Assembly: GCA_016197205.1 (NCBI GenBank)
Contig: JACPWG010000017.1
Coordinates: 27,950-91,949, forward strand
Length of the DNA: 64,000 nt
Direction of reading: 5' to 3'
Source: Planctomycetota bacterium
GTDB lineage: Bacteria; Planctomycetota; MHYJ01; WSZJ01; JACPWG01
The position numbers and the translations under genes were made by a program. How positions within the stretch are numbered: position 1 is the stretch's first letter; each line of letters starts with the position of its first letter. The notes beneath the pieces were generated by a model. The model was not told where the DNA came from. It saw only the letters and a list, made by a program, of their open reading frames with translations, and did no database searches. Shown one piece after another: positions 43,832-51,892 of this stretch.

Positions 43832-44665
43832 ATGAATTCGTTCGGCGCGGTCTGTCTCGGCGCGCAGGTCGCGTTGATCCCGGGGCTCTATGCCGTCGGG
43901 CGGGCGCTGGGCGTGCGGCTGTCGCGGACCGCGCTGAACGGGCTCTGCGTGGCGGCGCTCGCGTGCATCCTCGCGTACCCGCTGGTCCATCTGCGGCCGG
44001 ACCTCGAAGACGCGTGGTTCCCGCAGGCCTACGTCTACTTCGAGGGGACGTGGCTTGCGCTGCCGGTGGCGCTCCTGCTCTCGATCGCCTCGCGGGTGGT
44101 GAAGAGCCGGATCGTGGAGCGTGGGTGCCTCGCGCTGACGTGCCTGCTCTCGATCCAGACGGTCGTCGCGGGCTCCTGGGTCTTTCGGGAGCCCGCGGAC
44201 CTCAAGCCCTCCTACTGGATCCGTGACGTGTATCGCCAGAGCACGGACTACACGTGCGGCGCGGCGGCGCTGATGACGGCTCTTCGCATCCAGGGGATCG
44301 ATTCGACCGAGGAGGAGATGGCCCGGCTTTCGATGACCGGGAAGGACCAGGGGACGACGATGCTCCGGCTCGCGTACGCGCTGCGAAGGAAACTGGAGGG
44401 CAGCGATTGGAAGGTCGCGATTCTCCGGCTGAACGAGTCGGAGCTGCGGCGCGTACGGAAGCCGCTCATCATCGACACGAAATACGAGTACCTGGTCGAC
44501 CACATCGTGGTCTTGTTGAAGCTGGAGGAGGAGGCGAGAGGGACCCTCGCGTGGGTCGGAGACCCGCTCATGGGCCACACGCCGATGCCTTTTCCGGAGG
44601 TGGTGAAATTGTGGAGAGGCTACGGCATTTGCATGTTCAAGGTGTCTCCCTTCGAATCCCCCTGA
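43832..44665 (+). CDS. Membrane protein with C39-like cysteine peptidase domain
   Basis: This 277-residue protein has three or four N-terminal hydrophobic segments (about 1-120), then a C39-type domain: QSTDYTCGAAALMTALRIQG with the catalytic Cys, and a later His in YLVDHIVVLLKLEEE. C39 domains usually cleave double-glycine leader peptides during export, but the usual ABC transporter is absent here. ATG 43832 is preferred (GAAGAGG upstream); GTG 43823 is also possible. The ChrB-like gene begins 14 bp downstream, so the two form an operon. Catalytic activity is inferred. Confidence 0.8.
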   Translation: MNSFGAVCLGAQVALIPGLYAVGRALGVRLSRTALNGLCVAALACILAYPLVHLRPDLEDAWFPQAYVYFEGTWLALPVALLLSIASRVVKSRIVERGCLALTCLLSIQTVVAGSWVFREPADLKPSYWIRDVYRQSTDYTCGAAALMTALRIQGIDSTEEEMARLSMTGKDQGTTMLRLAYALRRKLEGSDWKVAILRLNESELRRVRKPLIIDTKYEYLVDHIVVLLKLEEEARGTLAWVGDPLMGHTPMPFPEVVKLWRGYGICMFKVSPFESP

Positions 44666-44678
44666 GGAGGGCGCGCGC

Positions 44679-45149
44679 GTGATTTGGGTAACTCGAGCGG
44701 GCGGGAACGTGGACCGCGTGGCCTGCCCGTGGCTGATCCGGCGGTTCATCGATCCGGCGGCGCAGTTCCTGTACGTCCCCGCGGACAAGGTGCTGGAGAC
44801 GGCGCGGCTGGTCGGGGGGAAGTCGTACGACGCGAAGGGGTCGGACCACACGCACCGGCCGGGGGCGGACGGAGGAGAGGAGTGCTCGTTCGTCACGCTG
44901 ATGCGCGACCACGGGCTCTGGGGGAAGGACCCGGCGCTGGACCTGCTGGCGAAGAGCGTGAACCACGCGGACGTGGATCCGGACCGAACCGCCTGGAAGA
45001 CGGCGGAGGGGGACGGGCTCGGCGCGATCGCACACGGGTTCGCGCTCCTGACGAAGGACGACCACCAGAAGCTGGCGTGGGAATTTCCGATGTACGACGC
45101 GCTCTATGCGTGGTGCAAGGACCGAGTGGCGGCGGGGGGGAAGGGCTAG
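44679..45149 (+). CDS. ChrB-domain (chromate resistance type) protein
   Basis: This 156-residue protein starts at GTG 44679 behind GAGGAGG. It matches the C-terminal domain of chromate-resistance protein ChrB: WVTRAGGNVDRVACPWLIRRFIDP, FLYVPADKV, the conserved Cys in GGEECSFVTLM, and YDALYAWCK. Solitary forms of this domain occur widely and are not proof of chromate resistance; no chrA transporter is nearby. Its TAG stop lies in the CTAG flank of element A copy 1. Confidence 0.87.
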   Translation: MIWVTRAGGNVDRVACPWLIRRFIDPAAQFLYVPADKVLETARLVGGKSYDAKGSDHTHRPGADGGEECSFVTLMRDHGLWGKDPALDLLAKSVNHADVDPDRTAWKTAEGDGLGAIAHGFALLTKDDHQKLAWEFPMYDALYAWCKDRVAAGGKG

Positions 45150-45538
45150 TGTCCCGTCTACGCTGATTCCAAGGATCCGCCGCTGTAGCGGAGTACGCGT
45201 TCGGTGAGCCCGTCATCTTGGCATGTCATCCTGAGCGGAGCGCCGCAGCGCGAAGCGAAGGATCCAAGCAAGGACGGCCGGCCAACCTTCTCAACCGGCC
45301 CTCGGACCGTGTCGTGGGCGAGCCATTGCCCTGTCGAGAAAAGCGGTCGCTACGCTTAGTTTGGATCTTTCACTTCGCTCCGCGCTGCGGCGCTTCGCTT
45401 CGCTCAGAGCCTGCCCTGAGCCGGGCCGAAGGGATGACAAGCGCATCGAACGGGTTCTCTGAAAGCTCTACCTGACGGGAGCCAGCCGACATCCACGGAG
45501 CGCCCGGCGAACTAGCAGAATATGCGTAGACGGGACAC
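45150..45538. mobile_element. Inverted-repeat element A, copy 1, with CTAG on both sides
   Basis: 389 bp with ends TGTCCCGTCTACGC / GCGTAGACGGGACA (14 bp perfect), flanked by CTAG at 45146-45149 and 45539-45542. The interior contains GTCATCCTGAGCGGAGCGCC and, inverted, its GAAGGGATGAC counterpart, a repeat type known from many genomes. The left CTAG is the ChrB-like stop. Confidence 0.88.
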
Positions 45539-45542
45539 TAGT

Positions 45543-45861
45543 GGGGCTTCAATCTAGGTTCTGTGGGTTCTTGGTGGCTCTCGCGGCCCCGACCCGCCTC
45601 GAAAGCCTGCGGGGGGGGGGAACGAAGGCTCAATTCTCAAGGATCAAGGTTCAAGCAATGCTCAAGACTCAATGCTCAACGCCTCCTTCGCGTGCGTGGC
45701 CGAATCTCCGGAAATCCGCTGACGAACCAGGTCTGAGAAGATCGGCGTTGGGGGCTCCGGCCTCCCCGAGCCTTGAACATTGAGTCTTGATTGAGCCTTG
45801 TTCATTGAGCCTTGAACATTTGAATCCGCGACGCACCCACAGGATCGATGTTGAAGCTCCA
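45543..45861. mobile_element. Inverted-repeat element F, copy 1
   Basis: 319 bp with ends TGGGGCTTCAA / TTGAAGCTCCA, directly abutting element A1 through a shared CTAG; the right flank is CGAG (45862-45865). The whole element is repeated in inverted orientation at 54117-54433. The interior consists of TCAAGGCTCAA-type units. No gene between it and 46137. Confidence 0.85.
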
Positions 45862-46136
45862 CGAGTGGGCCTCCAGCCACGACCTGGGTGGGCATCTCGG
45901 AGTCAAGGGTTCCAGGCCCGATGAGCAAGGCTTCATCCAGCCGAAGGCGAAACTACGAACGGCGGCGTCGGCAAGGCCAGGACTGTGGCCCCATGCGGTC
46001 AACGGGCCGCGGGCGCGAGGCGGGGAATCAGGGCGGCGTGCGGCTGCGAACACGACGCCCGAGGCCCCGCCGGAGCGTCGGAACGAACGGATGACCCAGG
46101 GAAGGGGAAGAGCTCTTCGAGGAAAGGGAAGCGACC

Positions 46137-47228
46137 GTGTCGGACGGCGAAGCGGGAGAGACGATCCTCATCACCGGCGTGCCGGGCTTCATCGGCAAGC
46201 GCGTCGCGTCGCTGGCGCTGGCGCTGACGCGCGCGGAGGAGGTCGTCTTCCTCGTCCAGCCGCGCTTCCGGGAGGCAGCCGAGGCGTTCGCGGCGAGGGA
46301 GCGCGCGGCGGGCGCGAAGGCGCGGGCGACGATCCTGGAGGGGGACATCGGGACGGGGGGGCTCGGGCTGGGACCGGCGGCGCTGGCGTCGCTCCGCGGA
46401 CGGGTGACGCTCGCCCTGCACCTGGCCGCCGCGTATGACCTGCGGCTGACGCGGGAGGTGGGGGAACGAGTGAACGTCGGGGGGACGCGAAACGTGCTCG
46501 ACGCGCTCGAAGGGGCGCCACGGTTCAAGCGGTTGGGCTACGCGAGCACGACCGCGATTTCGGGGGACCGCGTGGGCCGCTTCGGGGAGGAGGATTTCGA
46601 CGTCGGGCAGACGCCGAAGAACGAGTACGAAGCGACGAAGCTCCGCGCGGAAGCGGTCGTACGGGAACGGTGGTCTCGAGTACCGACGGTGATCTACCGG
46701 CCGACGGTGGTCGTCGGTGACAGCCGCACGGGCGAGGCGGAAAAGATCGACGGGCCGTACTACGCCATGGTGATGATCGATCGGGGGCTGCATCTGGTCA
46801 CGGCCCGCAGCTCGGCCCGTTTCCACCTGGCCCCCGTGGACTTCGTCGCGCGGGCGATGGTCGCGCTCCTCGAACGGGACGACGCGGCCGGAAGGGTGTT
46901 TCACCTCGCGGATCCGGCGCCGGTCACGTTCGATGAGTTCTTCGACCTGGTGTGCGACGCCTTCGGGAAGCGGCGACCTCTGTTGCGGGTGCCCGCGGGT
47001 CTTTTGCGCCCGTTGTTTCGGATGCCGGGGGTGGGGTGGACCACGGGCGTGCCTCGACAGAGCTTCGCGTACACGAAGATCGCGGTCGACTATCCCTGCG
47101 AGAACACGCTCCGCGCGCTCGCGGGGACGGGGATCGCGTGCCCGCCGTTTTCGAGCTACGTGGCGAACCTCGTCCGCTACTACCGGGAACACTTATCCCA
47201 CGAAGCGTCGCGGGGGCCACGATGGTAG
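46137..47228 (+). CDS. NAD(P)-dependent extended SDR (epimerase/reductase-like)
   Basis: This 363-residue protein starts at GTG 46137 with GAGGAAAGGG upstream. The Rossmann motif is ILITGVPGFIGKRVASLAL (TGxxGFxG), with HLAAAYDLRL, GYASTTAISG and catalytic YEATK. The C-terminal half (DGPYYAMVMIDRG, FHLAPVDFV, VFHLADPAP) is typical of extended SDRs near the thioester-reductase/male-sterility-like group. Substrate unknown. The last bases overlap the start of the UDG gene, so the two are translated together. Confidence 0.88.
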   Translation: MSDGEAGETILITGVPGFIGKRVASLALALTRAEEVVFLVQPRFREAAEAFAARERAAGAKARATILEGDIGTGGLGLGPAALASLRGRVTLALHLAAAYDLRLTREVGERVNVGGTRNVLDALEGAPRFKRLGYASTTAISGDRVGRFGEEDFDVGQTPKNEYEATKLRAEAVVRERWSRVPTVIYRPTVVVGDSRTGEAEKIDGPYYAMVMIDRGLHLVTARSSARFHLAPVDFVARAMVALLERDDAAGRVFHLADPAPVTFDEFFDLVCDAFGKRRPLLRVPAGLLRPLFRMPGVGWTTGVPRQSFAYTKIAVDYPCENTLRALAGTGIACPPFSSYVANLVRYYREHLSHEASRGPRW

Positions 47229-47935
47229 GAGGGAGCACGGGCGCCGCGGAGGCGGGCCTGACCGCCGCGCTGCCGGAGGGCGCTCCGAGCCCGCGCCTCG
47301 GCGCGGTCGCTGGGAGGATCGTGTCCTGCCGCCGCTGCCCGCGGCTCGTGGCCTACCTGGCGACGGCCCACCGTCGCTTTCCCGGCTTCTGGTGCCGACC
47401 GGTGCCGGGTTTCGGCGATCCGAACGCGCGGCTCGTGATCGTGGGGCTGGCCCCGGGACTGCGGGGCGCGAATCGGACCGGGCGCATGTTCACCGGTGAC
47501 GCGTCCGGTGCGTGGCTCTTTCGGGTACTCGCGGAGACGGGCTTCAGCCCGCGCGCGCGCAGCGAGGCCGCGGGGGACGGCCTGGCGCTCGCAGACTGCT
47601 ACATCACGGCGGCGGCCCGGTGCGCCCCCCCGGCAAACAAGCCCAACCGGGAGGAGTTGGACGCCTGCCGGCCGTTCCTGACGGAGGAGCTTGGGCTCTT
47701 GCCACGGAGGCGGCTACTGCTCGCGCTCGGGCGGATCGGGCACGACGCGGTCCTGAAGACGATGAACCTGCCGCTCGCACGGTACGCCTTCGCCCACGGG
47801 GCGCGCCATGCGCTCCCCGATGGCCGGGTGCTGCTGGACTGCTACCATTGCAGCCGACAGAACACGAACACGGGCAGACTGACGTGGTCGATGTTTCTGG
47901 AAGTCTTTCGCGGGGCGCGGGCCCTGGTGTCCTGA
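47222..47935 (+). CDS. Family 5 uracil-DNA glycosylase (UdgB-like)
   Basis: This 237-residue repair enzyme removes uracil and other deaminated bases. VPGFGDPNARLVIVGLAPGL and NRTGRMFTGDASG are motif 1 of UDGb enzymes, which lack the usual Asp; the second motif is YHCSRQNTNTGRLT. Cysteines in CRRCPRL, CYITAAARC and nearby are the expected Fe-S ligands. ATG 47222 overlaps the stop of the SDR gene by seven bases. 47936-48071 holds no further gene. Confidence 0.93.
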   Translation: MVGGSTGAAEAGLTAALPEGAPSPRLGAVAGRIVSCRRCPRLVAYLATAHRRFPGFWCRPVPGFGDPNARLVIVGLAPGLRGANRTGRMFTGDASGAWLFRVLAETGFSPRARSEAAGDGLALADCYITAAARCAPPANKPNREELDACRPFLTEELGLLPRRRLLLALGRIGHDAVLKTMNLPLARYAFAHGARHALPDGRVLLDCYHCSRQNTNTGRLTWSMFLEVFRGARALVS

Positions 47936-48071
47936 CGAAGGGAAGGGGGGACAGGTGCAGCTCTCGTTTTCGGTCGGGCCGGGGCCGAGATTGCGACCGG
48001 AGGCCGCGCTTGGGGTCTCGAGGCAAAAGGGGTCCCGGTGACCGCCTAGGAAAGTAACGGAGAGACCGCGC

Positions 48072-48905
48072 ATGGGCGAATTCCTGTACGGGACCTCCAG
48101 CTGGTCGGAGAAGAGCTGGGAAGGGGTCTTTTACCCCGAGCGTCTTCCGCCGGGCGAGTACCTGACCCACTATGCGGGGGCCTTTCGCACGGTGGAAGCG
48201 GACGTGACCTACTATCGCACGCCCGCGCGCCGGATGGTCGAGGGCTGGGAACGGAAGACCCCCGAGGGCTTCGTCCTCTCGGCGAAGTTCCCCCGCGCGA
48301 TCGTACACGGAGGGGAAGAGGCGACGCCGGACCCCACGAAAGTCCTGGTGCCGGACGCCGTGTGGCCCGAGACCGAGGCCTTTCTTGAGGCGATGCGCGG
48401 GCTGGGCGGCAAGCGCGGGCCGCTCGTGCTCCAATTCCCGTACTTCAACAAGACCGTTTTCCCCGGGCCGGGTCCCTTCGTGGAAAGACTGGCGGGGTTC
48501 CTGGAACGCCTCCCCAAGGACTTTCGCTACGGGGTCGAGGTGCGCAACCGCACCTGGATCGCCGCTCCACTCCTGGAGGTGCTCCGGGCGCATCGGGCAG
48601 CGCTGGTCCTGGTGGACATCGCGTACATGCCGCACCCCGCCGAACTCGCCGAGAAGGTGGAGGTCGTGACCACGGACTTCGTCTACGCCCGGCTGATCGG
48701 CGACCGGAAGGCGATCGACGCCAAGACGAAGACGTTCGACAAGATCGTGATCGACCAGCGCCCTCGCATCGAACGGTGGGCGGAGCTGGTACGCGCACTC
48801 CTCCCGCGCGTCACCAGCCTTTTCGCCTACGCGAACAACCATTACGCCGGTCATGCCCCGAGCACGATTCGAGAACTTGCGTCACTCGTGAACACGCCGC
48901 AGTAG
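48072..48905 (+). CDS. DUF72 family protein
   Basis: This 277-residue protein matches DUF72: YGTSSWSEKSWEGVFYPE at the start, AFRTVEADVTYYRTPA, GFVLSAKFPRAIVH, YGVEVRNRTW, DFVYARLIG and LFAYANNHYAGHAP at the end. The fold is a TIM barrel and the biochemical role is undefined. ATG 48072 is the natural start. The gene is followed by a repeat-rich stretch to 49340. Confidence 0.93.
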   Translation: MGEFLYGTSSWSEKSWEGVFYPERLPPGEYLTHYAGAFRTVEADVTYYRTPARRMVEGWERKTPEGFVLSAKFPRAIVHGGEEATPDPTKVLVPDAVWPETEAFLEAMRGLGGKRGPLVLQFPYFNKTVFPGPGPFVERLAGFLERLPKDFRYGVEVRNRTWIAAPLLEVLRAHRAALVLVDIAYMPHPAELAEKVEVVTTDFVYARLIGDRKAIDAKTKTFDKIVIDQRPRIERWAELVRALLPRVTSLFAYANNHYAGHAPSTIRELASLVNTPQ

Positions 48906-49101
48906 CGTCGGGTCGCAGGCTCGGGAGTTCGCCCCCTCGCGCCTCGCCTCACGCGGGTAGCCGCAACCCAGGACGAACACGGGTACTCCGCTTGCGACAT
49001 CGCTCACCACTCCTTCGCTCGCTGCGGCGAGCTTCGGAGCGCAGGCCCGACCCTCTCCGCTACGCGGGGAGAGGCCGGCCAGGCCTCCGCCGGATTTGCG
49101 C

Positions 49102-49306
49102 TGCGTACCGCCCCACGAAATTGGGTGACCAGTTTTCTCGGCGATTTTTGCCGCCCGCGTTCCCCCTTCGCGCTGCTGCGCTTCGAGGCGCAGGCCGTCG
49201 CGCTCGCTCGCCGTAGTTTTCCCTTGCTACGCCTCGCTCGCGCGCCTCCCGGGCGGCCAAACTTGCCTTCACCTATTGGCCACCGACTTCCGTGGAGCGG
49301 TACTCA
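49102..49306. mobile_element. Inverted-repeat element C, copy 2
   Basis: Begins GCGTACCGCCCCACGAAATT and ends TTCCGTGGAGCGGTACTCA. The interior matches copies 1 and 3. A GCGGGTAGCCGCAACCCA block at 48954 repeats one at 43229. No gene from 48906 to 49430. Confidence 0.75.
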
Positions 49307-49322
49307 GGCGGCGTGTCCTGAC

Positions 49323-49367
49323 TTCGTCAACGGTCCACTGGACTGAGCGGCGCCCGCGCGGTAGAAT
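49323..49367 (+). promoter_or_regulatory. Promoter formed partly from an element B end
   Basis: TTCGTCAACGGTCCA (49323-49337) is a right end of element B. The following TGGACT (49339-49344) is a -35 candidate, with a 17-bp spacer to TAGAAT (49362-49367). The gene at 49431 begins about 60 bases later. Confidence 0.5.
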
Positions 49368-49430
49368 CGCACGCAGGGGAGAATCGCGGCGGTCCTCCCC
49401 ACGCCGCGAAACGTAGGCTGGGGTGCCTGG

Positions 49431-49841
49431 ATGCAGATCGAGCAAACCCGGTGGATCACGGGCCCGCTGGCCGCATTCGACCTTGGCCTGGGCACGGTCG
49501 CGGTGGCCGCTCCGTCCTTGTACATGCAACTTTTGCATTCGCCCGAGGCTCCGGCTCCGGGGTTCATGCTGCAGCGGACCGGCGTCCTCTGGCTCTTCTT
49601 CGCCGCCGCGGAGGCGGGGGCCTGCCTCTGGCCGCGGAGACGACCCGTCCTCGTGTTCCTGGTCGCCGCGCTCCGGTGGATGGACGTCCCGGCTGACCTC
49701 ACCTACCTGCTGACCACCGACCCGGTGACCCCCTTCGGCCGGTTCTCGTTGCTCGTCTCTCCCCTCTTCAACGCCCTCGCCGGAGGCCTGCTTTTCCATG
49801 CCTGGAGACGCTTCTCTTCCGCCTCCGCCCACGTTTCCTGA
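49431..49841 (+). CDS. Small four-helix membrane protein upstream of ndh
   Basis: This 136-residue protein has about four hydrophobic segments: AAFDLGLGTVAVAAPSLYM, FMLQRTGVLWLFFAAAEAGA, PVLVFLVAALRWMDVPADLT and FSLLVSPLFNALAGGLLFHA. No catalytic motif and no recognised family. Its 3' end overlaps the NDH-2 gene by 44 bp in another frame, so the two are co-expressed. It could be an accessory membrane subunit of the dehydrogenase, which is inference from position. Confidence 0.75.
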   Translation: MQIEQTRWITGPLAAFDLGLGTVAVAAPSLYMQLLHSPEAPAPGFMLQRTGVLWLFFAAAEAGACLWPRRRPVLVFLVAALRWMDVPADLTYLLTTDPVTPFGRFSLLVSPLFNALAGGLLFHAWRRFSSASAHVS

Positions 49842-51360
49842 CGGTCGCGCCCACGTGGTCATCGTGGGGGGCGGCTTCGGCGGCCTCTACGCCGCGCGGG
49901 CCCTCGGTCGCGCGCCGGTGCGGGTCACGGTCATCGATCGCAAGAACCACCACGTCTTTCAGCCCCTCCTGTACCAGGTCGCCACGGCGGCCCTGAACCC
50001 GAGCGACATCGCCTCCCCCATCCGCCGGATCCTCCGCCGGCAGCAAAACACGACGGTGCTCCTCGCGGAAGCGACCGGGGTCGACGTCCCGGGCAAGCGA
50101 CTGCTCCTTGCCGACGGCGGAGTGCCGTACGACTACCTCCTGTTGGCCACGGGCGTTACACACTCCTATTTCGGTCACGACGATTGGGCACGCCACGCGC
50201 CCGGGCTCAAGAACCTCGAGGACGCCCTCGAAATCCGGCGCCGCGTCCTCGTCGCCTACGAGGCCGCGGAACGCGAGCCTGACCGCGATCGCCGGCGCGA
50301 ATGGCTGACCTTCGTCGTGGTCGGCGCCGGCCCGACGGGCGTCGAGCTGGCGGGCGCCCTCGCGGAGATCTCGCGGCACGCGCTTGCCCGAGACTTCCGG
50401 AACATCGACCCGACCCAGGCCCGCATCCTGCTGCTGGAGGGGACCGCCCGCGTTCTCCCGTCCTATCCGCCCGCATTGTCGGAGAAGGCAGCCGGGCAAC
50501 TCGCGAGGCTCGGCGTCGAGGTCCGCACGGCGGCCCAGGTGACCGGCATCGACAACCGGACCGTTGCGCTGGGGAAGGAACGGCTCTTCGCCCGCACCGT
50601 TCTCTGGGCGGCCGGTGTCACCGCCTCGCCCCTGGCTCGAACGCTCGGCGTTCCGCTCGACCGGGCCGGCCGTGTCCACGTCCGTCCCGACCTCACCATT
50701 CCCGGACGAGACGACGTGTTCGTCGTGGGTGACCTCGCGAGCTTCGAGCAAGACGGCAGGCCGCTCCCCGGCATGGCACCGCCGGCAATCCAGGAGGCTC
50801 AGCACGCGGCCCGGAACATCTTGCGTGCGCTCGATTCAAAGCCCTACCTCCCCTTCCAGTACGTCCATCGCGGATCCATGGCCACCATCGGCCGCGCGGC
50901 CGCCGTCGCGGATCTGGGGTTCCTCACGCTCTCCGGGCTCACAGCCTGGCTCGTCTGGCTGCTCATCCATATCCTTTGGTTGATCGGCTTCCGAAATCGC
51001 CTGGTCGTCCTGATCGGTTGGGCCTGGGCCTACATCAAGTGGGAGCGCGGAGCGCGACTCATCACCGGGATCGCCGCCCCCCTCGTCTCGTCCTTCTCCC
51101 CGTCGCCGCAATCGCCCCCCACCGACGCAGCCGACACGTCCCCCGGCGCCTCCGCCGCCGTGCCTGCCCCGCCACCGACGGTCCTGCCTGCTGTTCAAGC
51201 GGAGGCTCCGCCGCCCGCGAGCGGGGCCAGGCATCCCGAGTCGGCGCCGAGCGTTCCCCCTCCCCGGTCAACGGCCGGGTTCCCCGAGGAGCCCCCGTCC
51301 CGACGGACGGTGGATCCCCCATCGCCCATGGGCGGCGACCCCACGGCCGCTCCCGTGTAA
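49798..51360 (+). CDS. ndh: Type II NADH dehydrogenase (NDH-2)
   Basis: This 520-residue flavoprotein transfers electrons from NADH to quinone without proton pumping. It has the FAD motif VVIVGGGFGGLYAARAL (about 20-36), NHHVFQPLLYQVATAALNP, the NADH motif VVVGAGPTGVELAGAL (about 172-187), and the quinone-site region VFVVGDLAS...QEAQHAARNI. A hydrophobic C-terminal part (AWLVWLLIHILWLIGFRNRL) anchors it to the membrane, and a Pro/Ala-rich tail of about 100 residues is unusual. ATG 49798 overlaps the preceding membrane-protein gene. Confidence 0.94.
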   Translation: MPGDASLPPPPTFPDGRAHVVIVGGGFGGLYAARALGRAPVRVTVIDRKNHHVFQPLLYQVATAALNPSDIASPIRRILRRQQNTTVLLAEATGVDVPGKRLLLADGGVPYDYLLLATGVTHSYFGHDDWARHAPGLKNLEDALEIRRRVLVAYEAAEREPDRDRRREWLTFVVVGAGPTGVELAGALAEISRHALARDFRNIDPTQARILLLEGTARVLPSYPPALSEKAAGQLARLGVEVRTAAQVTGIDNRTVALGKERLFARTVLWAAGVTASPLARTLGVPLDRAGRVHVRPDLTIPGRDDVFVVGDLASFEQDGRPLPGMAPPAIQEAQHAARNILRALDSKPYLPFQYVHRGSMATIGRAAAVADLGFLTLSGLTAWLVWLLIHILWLIGFRNRLVVLIGWAWAYIKWERGARLITGIAAPLVSSFSPSPQSPPTDAADTSPGASAAVPAPPPTVLPAVQAEAPPPASGARHPESAPSVPPPRSTAGFPEEPPSRRTVDPPSPMGGDPTAAPV

Positions 51361-51444
51361 CCCTCCCAGCAAGCCGGACGCAGGTGGTCGGCCAAAACCC
51401 GGACCGCCTCCCACTCGGCGCGAGGCCGACTACGAGCGCACAAG

Positions 51445-51690
51445 GTGTGCGCTCGAACTTGGGCCGCAGCGATCGGGGTTCAGACTCACATCCAACCCAA
51501 CGTCCGGACTATCGTTTCGGGTGAGAACGCTGCGCGACGCGTCGCGCAAGAACGCCGTCGGCACGGAAGCTCGTTGGCCTCCCTCCTCTTCCCCCTCCGG
51601 ATCGGGGGCGTAGCGGAGAGTCTCGAATCGATTCGGCGGATTTTCCACCGCCCCCCTGCCGCGAAGCGGGTCAAACGGCGACGCGGGCAT
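51445..51690 (-). pseudogene. 5' remnant of a PA0069-type radical SAM gene
   Basis: The minus-strand frame reads GRGAVENPPNRFETLRYAPD, then PTAFLRDASRSVLTRNDSPD and VGLDVSLNP. This is the N-terminal region of the PA0069/Rv2578c-type radical SAM proteins, which normally continue YRGCEHGCIYC. Here it changes to DRCGPSSSA and stops before the Fe-S cysteine motif. Only about 80 codons survive, so it is a truncated, non-functional remnant. A 35-bp direct repeat (51660 and 51735, one mismatch) lies at its 5' end, encoding a doubled AEMPAS-FDPLR. Confidence 0.7.
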
Positions 51691-51770
51691 TTCGGCGTGC
51701 CCCGGGATCTTCACCCGGTCCGAGTCCCCCACGCGAAGCGGGTCAAACGACGACGCGGGCATTTCGGCTC
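51660..51770. repeat. Two 35-bp direct repeats
   Basis: GCGAAGCGGGTCAAACGGCG... at about 51660-51694 and GCGAAGCGGGTCAAACGACG... at about 51736-51770, one mismatch, about 41 bp between them. Only two copies, so not a CRISPR array. Confidence 0.7.
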
Positions 51771-51892
51771 CCCCAAGGGACGTGCGGGTTCGGTGAGCGA
51801 ACCAGCCAACCGCGGCGCACACGGAGCAGACTTCGCTCGCGCACTCCGCGGTCTGACCGCATGGCGACAAGCATGCGGCCCACAAAGGGCCT

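Noticed and set aside
45218..45475. 85-codon frame (HPERSAAARSEGS) in element A1
   Set aside because: It is the translation of a widespread non-coding GTCATCCTGAGC repeat within an inverted-repeat element.
45848..46438. 196-codon plus-strand frame before the SDR gene
   Set aside because: It runs from repeat sequence into the SDR gene in another frame and has Gly/Arg-rich shadow composition.
51660..51770. Two 35-bp repeats as a mini CRISPR
   Set aside because: Only two copies, no further spacers, no cas genes; the repeat lies in the 5' region of a gene remnant.
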